A DNA stretch of 38,834 nt from contig BFEA01000135.1 of assembly GCA_003427395.1 (NCBI GenBank), forward strand, positions 2,691,533 to 2,730,366, read 5' to 3'. The notes below the pieces were generated by a model, which was not told where the DNA came from, did not search any database, and worked only from the letters and a program-made list of their open reading frames with translations. The position numbers were made by a program, and so were the translations under genes. Origin of the DNA: Chara braunii (lineage: Eukaryota; Streptophyta; Charophyceae; Charales; Characeae). Below are positions 1-11,084 of the stretch, in pieces. Position 1 is the first letter of the stretch, and each line of letters starts with the position of its first letter.

Positions 1-1230
1 ACCCCCGTAGAGGGCCCCCGTCACTCAGGTTCCTTCCACCTCGTGGGCTAATCACCCACCGGCTCGCATGCCCGTTGAACTCCTCGATCCGTGTTCCTTC
101 TAAGGCATGCGGGAATAAAAAGACCCCGCCAGTGTCCCAAACATGCGGGAGCTCATAATATGGTTCTACTTTTCAACAACTCAACGGTATCTCGACTGAG
201 CTGGGCTTCCTTAGGTCCGCGGCCGGCCTTGAATCCGTGCTCGGCCTTGTCGGAGAGCACGAAAATAATAAAATTTAAAAGTCAGTCCCGGGAACTGGGA
301 CAAAGAACTTACCGTGGTTCCCTCCTCGGTCCTGCGAAGCGGCCCACGATCACAGTCTGCAATTGCTCCTCGGGCAGCCTCACAAATACAACTCACTCCA
401 TGCCACCCTATAGCACCCCCGTTATCGCGCCCCGAAACGGGACGCGAGGAAAGAAAAATTGAAAACTAGATTATAACAAAAGGTATATAAGAAATTGATA
501 AAGGAGATAAAACAGGAAAATGAGGGTTCCCGTGGATCGGGCCCGCCACCGCACCCGCCAACAAAAAACGAGGGGAATAGCCCTTTCGGCCCCTCAACCC
601 CTCAGGTCTCGCTTCATGCTGCTCCACTGCTGCTGCGCCGACGCCGGTTGGCCTCGATGCCTGAACCTCCGTTGTGTAAGTCCTACATTGTAACCTATAG
701 GGCTAAGCCCAAACCTGGTACCAACAGGCCTGAGTTACTTAGTAAAGAGGTAGCCCCCGGCCTTTTGGAGCCAAGGGAGCCGCCCCATGCCACTTTTCCC
801 GGCCCATACTTGCACAAGGGACCACTCAAATTCACGTCGGCCTACCGACCTTGCCGCGACTACCCGCCCTTAGCCAAATCCATCAGGTCCCATCATCTGA
901 ATTTCCACGTAAGTCCATACCCGCTCACTAAACCATCTGCCGTACCACGCGGAACCAAAGAACAAGGTACTCATAGGCTAATCAGTTCAATCAAAACAAA
1001 AAAAATGGCATATGCTGACCAAAATCCTCGCCACGTTAGCCAGTGTAACCAAAAAGAAAGAAAAATCATGCGCGCCTCAAACTTGCGCGCCCACGCACTC
1101 TTTACTCTAGCCAACCACCTAGCCAACATAAATTGCAGACGCAGCCACGCCTAGCACGGTATACTTAAACTCTAACCCAAATTGTTTTCTGTCGTTTGCA
1201 AAGATGCCCGAAGAATCCCTGCAATTCGAA
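1..1230. other. Unassigned sequence left of LINE-1
   Basis: No protein family or RNA gene is recognisable on either strand. Open frames exist (for example plus 495-1154) but the translations are proline- and basic-rich, look like composition artefacts and carry no motif. A TATA-like stretch (ggtatataag) lies near 482-491. The minus-strand endonuclease reading of LINE-1 loses similarity to its sister copy at about 1230, so the junction with this block is probably a rearrangement or insertion boundary. It may be non-coding sequence of another transposable element (an LTR or UTR), but nothing seen proves that. Confidence 0.35.
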
Positions 1231-1235
1231 CACCA

Positions 1236-1809
1236 TGTAAAACGTTCGTCCTCTGGGTACAACAGTCTAAAAGGGTCAATCAGGTCCATCTCCTCCGTCA
1301 AAGTCAGTAATGCGAGCTTGTTCCTTAGACAATCCCTGGTTTGGGGATTATTCAACAGATAAAGCGAGGAATTTCAGTCGTCTGTTACCACAAGAAAATC
1401 ACTCTCCGGAATAACATACAACAAATCCGAATAAAAAAATTGTTCGTTCCTTGCAATCGGTTGGTGCATAAATAGTAATGATTACCCACTCTTGATCAAC
1501 GATTATCAGCTTAACCCAAGCCCATCGGCCTCGTAAATCGAAATAATAATCAATAATTTCACACTCCAAACGTCTGTGAACTAAGATTGCTACTCCACCT
1601 TTCGAGCCCTGCGTGGGGGCCCAAACTTGTGGGCCATCCCACCAATTTCCCAAACTCATTATTTTTTCTTCATTTAGTTTGGTCTCCTGGATACACATAA
1701 TATGAATATTTTTCTCAAACATCCATGTTTTAAGTCTTTCCTTTTTGTGTCTTCCAATTATGTCCCCTAATCCGCGCATATTCCATGTAGCTATCTTTAG
1801 TCTAGACAT
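1236..1809 (-). pseudogene. LINE-1 ORF2, endonuclease N-terminal part
   Basis: ORF2 of L1-type elements encodes an endonuclease that nicks target DNA plus a reverse transcriptase; only the first part of the endonuclease remains. The start is taken as the ATG at 1809-1807 because the family motif WNMRGLGD follows about ten residues later. QETKLNEEK contains the conserved metal-binding Glu, then come WWDGPQVWAP, GGVAIL and RWAWVKL. The frame opened at 1809 loses family similarity near 1440. A second open stretch (about 1355-1230) resumes it with DLIDPFRLLYPEDERFTW, matching LINE-2 (MVEPFSLLHPGEPGYTW), and then ends abruptly. There is at least one frameshift or internal deletion between the two. 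ORF1 ends eight bases inside this ORF. Confidence 0.85.
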
Positions 1810-4040
1810 TCCTAGCAGCCGTCCCTCCCACTGATTGGACACGAGGGTTTACCGACATCCCCCCAGAGGAGGAGTTTGACCGAGAAAGCCAGGGTTTCGT
1901 CAGTGCTGATCGCAAGAAGGGACCGGAAAGTTTATTGTCCCTAGGCAGTTTTGCGTCGATTTCCAGCATGACTTCAGCGGACCAGAAGGGGGGGACTCTG
2001 ATATGACATAATTCCAGACGACGACCTCCACAGAACCATTCCAGTGGAAGCAATCGGAGCGCAGAAGGGGGGGACTATGATATGACATAATTTGCAGACG
2101 ACGACCTCCACAAAACCATTCCAAATGACCGTGGGCAAAACGAACATCCAATATGGGAATGAAGTACTTAATCTTCCTACCATTCCCTTCAGGCGCATCT
2201 ACTATTAGGCGAGGCATTAATTCCTTTACGACAAAGCGGAACAAAAATTTGTCCCGTGTCGCTATACGAATTAAGGTAAGGATGGTAGAAGGCATCGGAG
2301 ATTCAGGGGAAGCTAACGTATCAATAACAGGATGCCCATCCACTCCTACCCATGCCACAACCCAAATTGCATTCCTGACAAAGCAACACAGGAAAGGTAG
2401 AATACGCCTTTCGATATTTTCAGTTTGCCCTTTGGACAACGAAACTGTTGTTCGACGCCACGTGGTTTTGGTTCCAGGGGTACCTACCTCTTTGACGTGA
2501 CCTTGCGAACCTTCAGATTCATGTAGAGATGCATCCGACCTTTCTCCCTAGAGACCCTCCGGTCCCTTAGCTGTTGAGTCAAAGCTCAATCTCCTCTGTT
2601 TGCTGGTACTTTTCTTCGTTGTTAACCGATCTTTAGACGAAGGACCATCTGCCTGACTGGCTACGGTATTGCTATGTGCCAGCTATTGGAGAGTTACTTG
2701 TAGCGCCGGATCTTCCCTCGTAAGCGCCTCAGGACCCGCTGGGTGATTACTCCGATCATGATACACAACGCCTGATCCCCAAGGATGTGCCACACCTGGC
2801 CTTCCCAACCTCGAAGACCCACCTCCTCCCAAGGGGAGATGTGGGATGGGTTGAGCAAATTGGTTGAAAAACTGACCTCCTGTCTGCGATGCAGGCTGTG
2901 GGTTCCAGGGCTCGAACGAGGGAAAGTTCCATGGCGTTAGGCCTGGTAGTTGGTGAAACTGCTGTTGTGTAGACCCTGGTAGTTGTTGCTGTCCTCCGGT
3001 CGTGTCGACAGGTCGAGGCGAGAACGTTGGATTCATTGAGCTAAAGTAAGGTTGAAAACCCTGTGGAGCCGGCTGGAAATCATTCCTTGATCCCCCTGAT
3101 GGAGAGCGCGCCCCGTGAGGAGGCATCTGTCCTTGATACGGAGGTCTTGACGAAGGTTCTTGTCCGCTTGTTTGATTCGGGGGCATCTGCCCCGATCGCT
3201 GATTTCTTCTGCAAGTATCTTCCGTATGGAAGAAGGCTCGGCATCTTCTACACCTCGGCGTCTTCGAGGAAGCGAGTTTTACCTCCAGCTGGTCCCCTTC
3301 GAAAGTCTCCAGCCATATAACATCCTTCATGTTTGACCTCGCTGCAGGGTCGACATCAAACTTGATGTTGACTAGCGAAAGCCTCAGCCTGTCCGGTTCC
3401 GAGGGATGACGCCTGACTATTGGACCAATTGCTTTCTGGATGTGAGCATCCAAAAACAACATAGCATCCAATGGGACTTGAACAACAATCACCCAAAAGG
3501 TGAGTTGATCCTCCTCTCGTCTCTGCTCCTTCAATTGTGCCTTAGTCAACCACGGTTTGAACTCCAGCTTGTACGTCGTAGAGCCGAGCGTTAGTTCATC
3601 CGGCCCCTTGTTGACCAACCAAAGAGCAATAACTCTACTCTTGGCCACATAGGATACCACGTTGGAGCACTCTATCTTGACTCTTCCCCGTCTAAAGCCT
3701 TCCTCCTCGAAAACTCCCTCCTGGATTTTACTATCTTCGTAAGCTCTGATGATGTCGTCCTTGACCTTTCTTGGCAATAAGCGAGCACCTTCTCTGAAGA
3801 TGACAGTGACTGTGTGTTCCTTGAGCCACTCCACTTTGGCTTGGTCGATAACCACGTTCACTTTAACCGTGCTTCTCTCCCTTGAATCGACATTTCCCCT
3901 GGATCAATATCCGGGGGAATGACTACCTCTTCATAACATAACCTGATTAACTCCTTAATCCGTTGGTCCTCCTCCCGAGAACCCCTTGGGTCCGGTGGTG
4001 GTGATCTCGCTTCTCTTTCCATCACCACTTCCTTCGCCAT
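1802..4040 (-). pseudogene. LINE-1 ORF1 nucleic-acid-binding protein (frameshifted)
   Basis: ORF1 proteins of plant L1 elements bind the element RNA and form the RNP with ORF2. The start is the ATG at 4040 (MAKEVV). The frame shifts near 3860-3870, where one reading ends in a TGA and the next opens with a GTG; alignment to LINE-2 ORF1 runs straight across. Shared blocks are EWLKEHTVTVIFREGARLLP, IIRAYEDSKI, SNVVSYV, FWVIVVQVPLDAMLFLDAHI and the zinc knuckle CRRCRAFFHTEDTC (C-x2-C-x4-H-x4-C). A Gln/Pro/Gly-rich linker follows, then a second conserved domain (ILPFLCCFVRNAIWVV onward). A tandem duplication at 1985-2123 and other indels break the C-terminal half, which resumes in another frame and stops at 1804-1802. 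Not functional as it stands. Confidence 0.85.
1985..2123. repeat. Imperfect tandem duplication within LINE-1 ORF1
   Basis: A unit of about 60 bases starting gaaggggggg at 1985 recurs at 2064 with few differences; both copies contain atatgacataatt and gacgacgacctccaca. The 79-base offset is not a multiple of three, so the duplication shifts the ORF1 frame. Several overlapping short frames here are a by-product of it. Confidence 0.85.
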
Positions 4041-4379
4041 TACTCCGCTCAGAGACAGTGATTGTTAGAAACCCTAACGCTTGCCTCGATACTTCGCTTA
4101 GTCTGTTGCTTCTACCTTAACGAAGTTATAGAGGTTACCAAAACCAACTTAAAACATCGACTTAGTGCGGACTTCCTCCCAACAACACGAAGCCGACTCT
4201 TCGAGCAAAGCGAAGCAGCTACATAGCCCCCATCCACCGTAGCGCCATCATGGCAGTGGCGCCTTCGGCCGAGCATAACTCCGTCACCGGTCTGCTAGCG
4301 CTTGGTCCGAAGGCCATAGCGTCGGCGGAAGCGCCCCGGTCGTTCCCCCGCCGGGAGTAACTGCTGGCAGCCTTAGCCA
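4041..4379 (-). other. LINE-1 5' UTR
   Basis: This stretch lies between the ORF1 start and the poly-A of LINE-2. It is GC-rich, has no open frame of note, and resembles in composition the LINE-2 leader at 11085-11500. Its outermost bases (4364-4379) form a TGGC/GCCA hairpin nearly identical to the one in the LINE-3 3' end at 17700-17716. In L1-type elements the 5' UTR holds the internal promoter; no promoter motif can be pointed to here. Confidence 0.6.
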
Positions 4380-4398
4380 TTTTTTTTATTTTTTTTTT
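4380..4398 (-). other. LINE-2 poly-A tail
   Basis: Eight T, one A and ten T on the plus strand read as an A-rich tail at the 3' end of the minus-strand element. It fixes the orientation and 3' boundary of LINE-2. Confidence 0.8.
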
Positions 4399-4468
4399 CT
4401 TTGTCTCTTCTTATTACCACAAGTAAAACTTGAGGCCGGGGACCTCACAATTCAACCCGGAGTAACCT

Positions 4469-4485
4469 CTGGGAGCATTACCCAG
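4469..4485 (-). promoter_or_regulatory. LINE 3'-end hairpin (copy in LINE-2)
   Basis: The minus strand reads CTGGGTAATGCTCCCAG, a five-base-pair stem with a seven-base loop, 70 bases upstream of the poly-A. LINE-3 has CTGGCTGAGGCTGCCAG at the same place. The stem pair changes on both sides, so pairing is kept. Both are preceded by the same TGCTCGTAAGCGAAA-like flank. By analogy with characterised LINEs, such a 3' hairpin could be the RT recognition site; that role is inferred. Confidence 0.65.
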
Positions 4486-4704
4486 TTTCGCTTACGAGCA
4501 CTTGCTCGGGAACCACTTCAACCAAGAGACTCAGGAGCCTAGGAAACTCAAGGAACAAATTGACCAAAACACAGGCCTGGAAAGGAAAACAAACCAAGCT
4601 TCAAGCCTAAAAAACCCTCACAATCCAAAAAAAACAACCCTAGGGACCAAACCCAAAACCCAAACCTACCTACCCCCCCTCCTTCTCCTAACTAACAAAA
4701 TCTT

Positions 4705-4807
4705 CCGTCTAATAACGACGGGTTGACCAATCCTCCTAAGCCAAAACTATCCTAACCTCCAACCTATCCTGCTCCTAATAAACAAATACTCCGTCTAGCA
4801 TCGACGG
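4705..4807. repeat. Two copies of a CCGTC-loop-GACGG hairpin
   Basis: ccgtctaataacgacgg at 4705-4721 and ccgtctagcatcgacgg at 4791-4807 each pair over five bases with a seven-base loop, and both are followed by gggtKgacc. They are 86 bases apart in the LINE-2 3' UTR. Function unknown. Confidence 0.6.
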
Positions 4808-4911
4808 GTGGACCCCACAGGGACTCACAAGGGCTGTTGTGGTGCTCCCGCCTCTATTCTCAACCCAACTGCCATCCTCCTGTGGATTTTAAGGAACTGA
4901 GCAACCCAGGT

Positions 4912-7900
4912 TCAAATCTTACTACACCAGCTATTCCATACTAACTTCCCTGATTCCAACTTCACCAGCTTGCCTTCACTACCCCAGGTGTCCTCGAACC
5001 ACTTAGCCGAGCAACCCTGTCCCTTCCTCATCCAATCTGCTTGAATAATCCTTCTCAATGACATTTTGAACATTCCTCTAATCTCCTTGTTTGTCATCTC
5101 CTTGTTGTCGAATATTCGTAGGTTCCTCTCTTTCCAAATGACCTCACAGCCAGTCGCACGAACCACTTGGGCGATATAACCCCATCCTTGCCTGGGATTC
5201 AAAGAATCCAGAATTCCACCCAACAATACCCAGATTCGATTCCAGTCCAGACAGTTATCAGTGAGGTCAGACTAGAAATTATGCCACCACTCCCAAACCC
5301 ACTTCGAGGCTGGGCAATCATACCACAGATGCGTGGTGGACTCATATGCCCAGCTACATCTTTTACAAGTCATTTCCACATCCATTCCACGTTGCACTAG
5401 GTTTACTGTCGGGGGAGTGGCCAGTAAGGAGAGCAGCCATGGGTTAACTGCCAGTCTTAGGTTCAAAGCCTTAGCCAATTGTCCCCAGCATCGGGTCAAG
5501 GCTTTCTTGATTGTGGGATAGTCACATTCCAAAACCTGGCACCATCTCGTTGTGGCTACATTAAGCGGAGTACGAGCAGGGGTCTGAAGCTTATATCCCA
5601 AATCTGCAGAGTACGACGAAAGGGGGACAACTTCCCCTTTTGGGCCTTCCCCTTTCCAGCCCCACATTTTAGGATCCAGGCGAAGGCTGGAGATTGGGAG
5701 TCCATATGCACATACGTTACAAGTCCAATTTCCGTACTCATCACAGAATTCCCGCACCCGGATTTGGGTCAGGCCTGCAGTAAGAGGGGGGTAGTGGCAT
5801 CAACTTGTAACACCAGTTGACTAGGGTGGTCACTTTGTACCCCAATCCAAAGTTGGAAGGATCTTTTTCCGTCACAGTCAATATGCTCTAGTTTCCAGAA
5901 GGAATTTATAGTGGTTGGATCTTGGTTAGTATACCAAGTCCCGGGAGGGTCTACCCCTTCTGGACTTAAGATAAATTTCCATTGCTATGGAATCGCGTTG
6001 ATAAGGTCTTCTCTGCGTTCTTCGACATGTCGTACCGCCCCCAATTGGGTTCTCAGTTTCGATGGCAGCAGCCATTTGTTCTCAAGAGCGTTTCAAATAT
6101 CGACAATCCTTAGTACTCCTCTCTCAATCTAGCAGCGTCCAAAGCTAGCATTTGCTGAATCTGCTGCAAACCAGCTGTTGTCGGATTTCCTGATGGACGG
6201 ATTTTCGAATACAGGTTGCAACAGGATTTCGGCTTTTGTAACAGGCTGTAACCACGTATTTGGCTGTACCTTTTTCCAAACTCGTATGATAGCTTTCCAC
6301 AGGTCCGAACCAATTAATCTGCTCTGATGTGAGGGGAGTAATAAGCAAGTCCACGCATCCGATGGTTTCGCCAAGTTCCATTCCATTGCCAGAATGGATT
6401 CCGCCATGGAGATCCAATGAGCTTCCTCCAGAGACATGATCGCCTGAGTGACCCAGCGGGCCAACATGGCGAGGCTCTTACGGTATAGGTCAATCATTCC
6501 CAGACCCCCCTCTTCCTTGGTAAAGCATAACAGGTCCCAAACTACCTTTGACAAAAAGCCATCGTTGTCCCCAGCATACGGATTCCATATAAACCTGGCC
6601 GCTCTTTTGCGTATAGCTGTACACAGAGGCTTTCCTAGGGGCCTTACTGCTGCCACAAACCACAGTAAGGCGAACAAGGCCCCATTGATCACCATTGCAC
6701 GGCCTATCAGAGAAAGGTATGGGGCTTTTCCCCAAATGGAGGCTCTCTGCAGGATTCTTTGCAGTAGAATACCTTCCTGATCCACCGTACACGTAAGTAG
6801 AGATACCTGCACCCCTATAAATCTCTCTACCTATCTCGCAAGTATGTGCTTCATTCCCCAGTTTACCACTGGTGTTAAGGAGTCTGGAAGAAAAAACACA
6901 GACTTTGACCAATTGACAGACGCTCAGAAAGGGACGAATATTCATCAATGCATTGTTTTAAGGCTGACATAGAGGATAGCGTGTTCTCAGAAATGACAAA
7001 TAGGTCATCCGCTAGGGCTTTAACTTGGCAATGGGACGTTCCTGTAGCAAGACCTTCAATCTGTGGGTTCCCCCTGATATTGCATAACAGATTCTCTATT
7101 TGAAGCACAAACAGAAGAGGAGTCAGGGGACAACCCTGTCTCAAAGATCTAGTTAAGGCAAAGGATTCAGAGAGGTGGCCATTTACCATTACTGATGTCG
7201 TGGAAAGAGGATAAAGAGCAACGACCCAGTTACACAAGTTTTCCCCAAATCCCACATGTCTAAGTGTGGTGAGTACATACGTCCAATTTACCCGATCGTA
7301 TGTTTTTTCCAAGTCGAGCATAAGGATCGAGGTATTGGCATTTGTGCTCCCCACTATCTTCAGGGCTTCAATTGTCGTCACGATATTATCGAAGATCGAC
7401 CGACCTTGTACAAAGGCTGCTTGATTTTTGTCAACTAGCGCAGCTAGGTACCTGCCCAACCGACGTGTCAAAACTTTGGCTAGCAATTTATACGAAACGT
7501 TAAGTACAAAAATGGGTCTCCAGTTCCTGATCTCTGAGCGATCCCTTTTCTTATATAATAACGATATTATTCCGTTTCGCATGCCCTTTGATAATTCCCC
7601 TCGTTTCGCATGCCCTTTGAAAATTCCTCTCCCACGAGGATCTGGTTGTATAGATTCACCAACTCTGTTTTAATCGAGTCCCAAATTGCCAAGTAAACCT
7701 CCACAGGGAGACCATCGTCTCCCGATGCTTTGCCGTGTGTCATTAAACGAAGGGTTTCCCCTGCTTCTTCTGAGGTTATCATTCAGTCCATGTCAAGTCT
7801 GCCATACTAAGACAATCTCGCCTTGAACAGAGCCTAGTGATTAAAGCCTTCTGATAGGTCCATAGTAATGTCCTCATCCGGTCTCCTGGTAGTGAGAATA

Positions 7901-9077
7901 TCTTAGTAATATAGCACCGCATAGGAAGTCAGTTGTGTACAGTCATGGGTTAGAGACTGACCCTGATTGAACGGATGCATTAACTCACTCGTCGGTTGAG
8001 ACAGGCGTTTAGGCAGTAACTTTTGAAAGGATTCACGGGTCATGCGGTCATAGGCCACTATGCCCTTCAAGTTGACTTTCAGTCGCTCTGCCCAGGCGTC
8101 TGATTGTTCCTGTTGGAACATATCCCAATCTGCCATTAGTTTTTTCCTCTTGTTACTCCATACCAGGTTAAAAATGGGGTGTAAGCCCATGCGGAGCTCA
8201 ACATATTTCACTTTTTCCTCAGGCTGTCTTCGTACTGCCTATTCTTTGCTGCAAGAATTCTTGAAAAAATACTCAAGTGTTTCGAAAATATCCGTGAGCC
8301 TGATTCCCACCATGCAGCTTTGGAGTCAAAGGTGTTGATCGTATTTTTTCAATCTGACCAGAAGCGGTGCATCCAATCAATGATACCTGGGTTTTTCAAG
8401 ATCTGGGTATTTACCCGGAAGTATCCTGACCCTCGATCGATCCCGTGAACCGTGAAAGAGGCAACAAGAGGCTTATGGTCTGAGATGGGGTTTGAGAGAT
8501 TTTCTACATTCACTGTAACAAGCCAAACTTCGGGAGAGAGAAGAAAAAAATCCAGTCTTCTCCTTATACAGTCTTTATCCTTGTGGACATTGGAGACCCA
8601 TGTATATCCTGGCTCGCCAGGGTGAAGTAAACTGAAAGGTTCGACCATGTCCAACTCAGACACTAGCTCGGTAAGCTTAATAACGTCATTATTACCTTTG
8701 ACAGCCTCCTGCCACTCCGAACAACTTATGGGGGCATAAACTGTAAAAATTACCCAATCTTGTTGATTGATACAAATTTTAATCCAATATCACCTTCCCC
8801 ACAAGTTCGCACAGAAGTTCACGATCTCAGCATTAAAACATCAATGGATTAGAATGGCGACCTCTCCTTTAGAACCTCTGGCCGGCGACCAGATTTGAGG
8901 ACCATCCCACCACTGCCCCAACTCCATAACTTTCTCTTCGGACAGTTTCGTTTCCTGTAAGCAAAGAATATCAATTTTGTGTTCATGCATCCAACTTTTT
9001 AAACGCCCTTTCTTATCCTTCCCATCCGAATCACCTAACCCACAAATATTCCACGTCGCAACCCTAAGCCTGCCCAT
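4912..9077 (-). pseudogene. LINE-2 ORF2: endonuclease / reverse transcriptase / zf-RVT (frameshifted)
   Basis: ORF2 nicks target DNA and copies the element RNA onto it. The start is the ATG at 9077, giving RVATWNICGLGD then LCLQETKLSEE (endonuclease Asn and Glu); FTVHG and SDHKPLVASF lie near 8450-8480. RT follows: DDGLPVEV (about 7710), NWRPIFVLNVSYKLLAKVL and FVQGRSIFDNI, motif A LMLDLEKTYDRVNW (about 7300), RQGCPLTPLLF, and motif C ALADDLFVI (about 7015). The Asp pair is retained. The thumb (about 6812-6129) and a zf-RVT finger CKRCSWAYESTTHLWYDC (about 5360-5310) follow, then a C-terminal VIWKERN block ending at 4912. Frame changes occur at several points (near 8830, 8340, 7900, 7600, 6900, 6100 and 5240), one explained by a 29-base tandem duplication. 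Not translatable as one protein. Confidence 0.9.
7573..7630. repeat. 29-bp tandem duplication in LINE-2 RT
   Basis: cgtttcgcatgccctttga occurs at 7573 and again at 7602, each followed by a near-identical AT-rich stretch. The 29-base period shifts the reverse transcriptase frame between the GPDG-equivalent region and the NWRP block. Confidence 0.85.
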
Positions 9078-11084
9078 TCATCCATGTTGTCCCAGGTATT
9101 TGGATCTGGAAGGAGCTCCTTCCTTGGTTGTTTTCCGCTGGCCATGGCTCCATCAGAGCTTGTTTCACAAAGGGGGCATCTAGTTTCTTCTCCTTGCCCA
9201 ACTTGGAGTTCAGCTCGTGCAAAAACTCTGCCATCAGGTTCGGGGTGATCCTGATCCTGCGGAGGTCAGCACAAAAACCAGGGGAAAGGGATAAGCCGAA
9301 GACCTTCCTTCTCCAAAAAGTCGAGTTGGCCAGGGAGAAAATGTGCGTAAAAAAGTAGGGCAAAAAATTTAGCACGATTACCAGAAATATCAATAATAAA
9401 GCGAGGCAAAGGTATTTCCTCAATAATACGGAAGGCGAATTTGTTTTGGAAGAGAGAGCGCGTGAGGGTCTCGGCAGCACGGGGCATGAGCGACTCTGGA
9501 CAAGACATACTCAGAATGGTCAAGATGCCATCCGGACTATTCCAAATAATTACCCATAGGGTCTCCCTCACCGCAATACATACAATTGGAATGAGCTTGG
9601 TTTCGATACAACTCTGTCCTTTGGACAGAGATTCCATCCGACCACGCCCTATTTTCTGCTTACCTGTTGCCCCTGATGGGGTTTGGCTGCTGGAAGGAAG
9701 AGAGCCTTCTGTGGAACTTCCGGAGGCTTCCGCCCGAAGGCCATCGACCGGGATATCTACCCCGCTCTCTCCGCTGACTCGACATTGCTTGCTGGGGGAC
9801 TCTCCCCTGACGCGACTTTGAGAATGGGCAGCACCCCCCTGGGGGGGTGGAGTTCCTCCTCCTGGCGGTGGGGGAAGGCCAGCTTGGCCGTATCCCCACG
9901 ACATGAACGCATGCATATTCACATATGATGGACTTGCTCCTAGCGATGAACCTGGTGGAGGCATGCCTTGTTGATGCTGAAGAAATGGGTGCGGCGGTAC
10001 ATTCTGGAAGTAAGAAGCCCAAGCCAAGTTTATGGCTGGGTTGGCGGCACCCTGGTTGGGGAAGAAGATTCCACCCCACTCCTTGTGGCTGGCTTGAGGA
10101 GAAGATTGGGTTAACCCGCAGGGTAGAACCCCTTGGGGCACTTGACGCTGCAGCTTCGTTGACCCCTTGATTTACAACTTGTTGAGTAGCCGCTCCTGGC
10201 GATCTAAGCACTCCTTGATAGGGCTGATGCGAACCCCTCGTCCCTGAGTTTGGCGATGCTTGTGGCCGAGCGGAGTTAGCTCGTCCTTGGTTCCTTCGTT
10301 CAGGTCTACGACACGTATCCTCCGAGTGAAAGAAGGTTCGACATCTTCTGCACCACTCTGTTTCTGCATTCGCCATTCTCACTTCCAACTCATTGCCTTG
10401 ATGGGTTTCTACGCATATCTTATCCTTCATGTTCTCCTTGCAGCTTGCGTCNATATCGAAGCGGATGTTGACAAGCTTCGGATCTTCTTCGTCTGCTTCA
10501 GGTTGATGTCTCTTCAAGATCTTCCCAATTGCTCGCTCTACGTGCGTATGCAGGAAGACCATTTCCCCCAAGGGGACTCCCACTGCCACTACCCAGAAGA
10601 TGTTGTCATCGATGGTCCTTCGCCAATCTCTTACTTCCGCTCGCGTCATCCACGATTTAAATTCCGTGCGATACGTAGTACCTGCCAAGTCGATGAAGTC
10701 GGATCTCTTGGTTAACATCCAATCGGTAACTTCCTGAGATCTTTGGATGTACGAGACCACGTTCGGGCTCTCGACCTTAATTTTACCCCTCTTGAATTCC
10801 ACACCAAAGGTGTCGTCACTTATCCAGCCATCCTCATACGCCCTGATAACATCTTCCTTGACTCTTTTTGGTAGGAAGCGAGCCCCATCCCTGAAGATAA
10901 CAGTCACCGTCCTTCGCTTCAGCCATTTCACTTTCATTTCGTCCACCGTGTTGTTTAAGACAAACTTCACCTCTCTTCTTGAAACCTCCATCGTCCCTCC
11001 GTCAATCTCTTCCGGAATGATACCCTCTTCATAACATGCTCTTACCATCTCCATCACCCTTTCTTCTTCCAGTCTATAATCCAT
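9064..11084 (-). pseudogene. LINE-2 ORF1 nucleic-acid-binding protein (frameshifted)
   Basis: This is the ORF1 counterpart of LINE-1. The start chosen is the ATG at 11084 (MDYRLEEERVMEM), which aligns with the LINE-1 start region. Conserved blocks are KWLKRRTVTVIFRDGARFLP, VIRAYEDGWI, NVVSYIQRS, FWVVAVGVPLGEMVFLHTHV and the zinc knuckle CRRCRTFFHSEDTC. A Pro/Gly/Ser-rich linker comes next, then a C-terminal domain (LIPIVCIAVRETLWVIIW ... DAPFVKQALMEPWPA). The frame changes near 10080-10140 and again near 9270. One ambiguous base (N at 10452) falls in the coding part. The TAG stop at 9066-9064 lies inside ORF2, a 14-base overlap. The first domain resembles the RNA-binding part of plant L1 ORF1 proteins; the second I cannot name. 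Confidence 0.88.

Larger units (their letters stand above)
1230..4379 (-). mobile_element. LINE-1: L1-type non-LTR retrotransposon lacking its 3' part
   Basis: Read on the minus strand it contains, in order, a 5' UTR (4379-4041), an ORF1 with an RNA-binding-type N-terminal region and a CCHC knuckle, and the apurinic-type endonuclease start of ORF2. Similarity to the equivalent part of LINE-2 stops in mid-endonuclease near 1230; the rest of the endonuclease, the RT and the tail are absent from the window. LINEs normally lose their 5' ends, so loss of the 3' part points to later deletion or insertion. Its 5' end directly abuts the poly-A of LINE-2. Confidence 0.85.
4399..4911 (-). other. LINE-2 3' UTR
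   Basis: About 510 bases separate the ORF2 stop from the poly-A. They include a hairpin at 4469-4485 and, just downstream on the minus strand, a block reading GGGTTGAATTGTGAGG that recurs as GGGTCGAATTGTGAGG in the LINE-3 3' end. That block therefore looks family-wide. Two further short hairpins lie at 4705-4721 and 4791-4807. The short open frame at 4502-4726 on the plus strand has no family signature and is not called. Confidence 0.7.

Noticed and set aside
495-1154. A 219-residue plus-strand open frame.
   Set aside because: No family motif, composition typical of GC-variable non-coding DNA, and it ends at a LINE junction.
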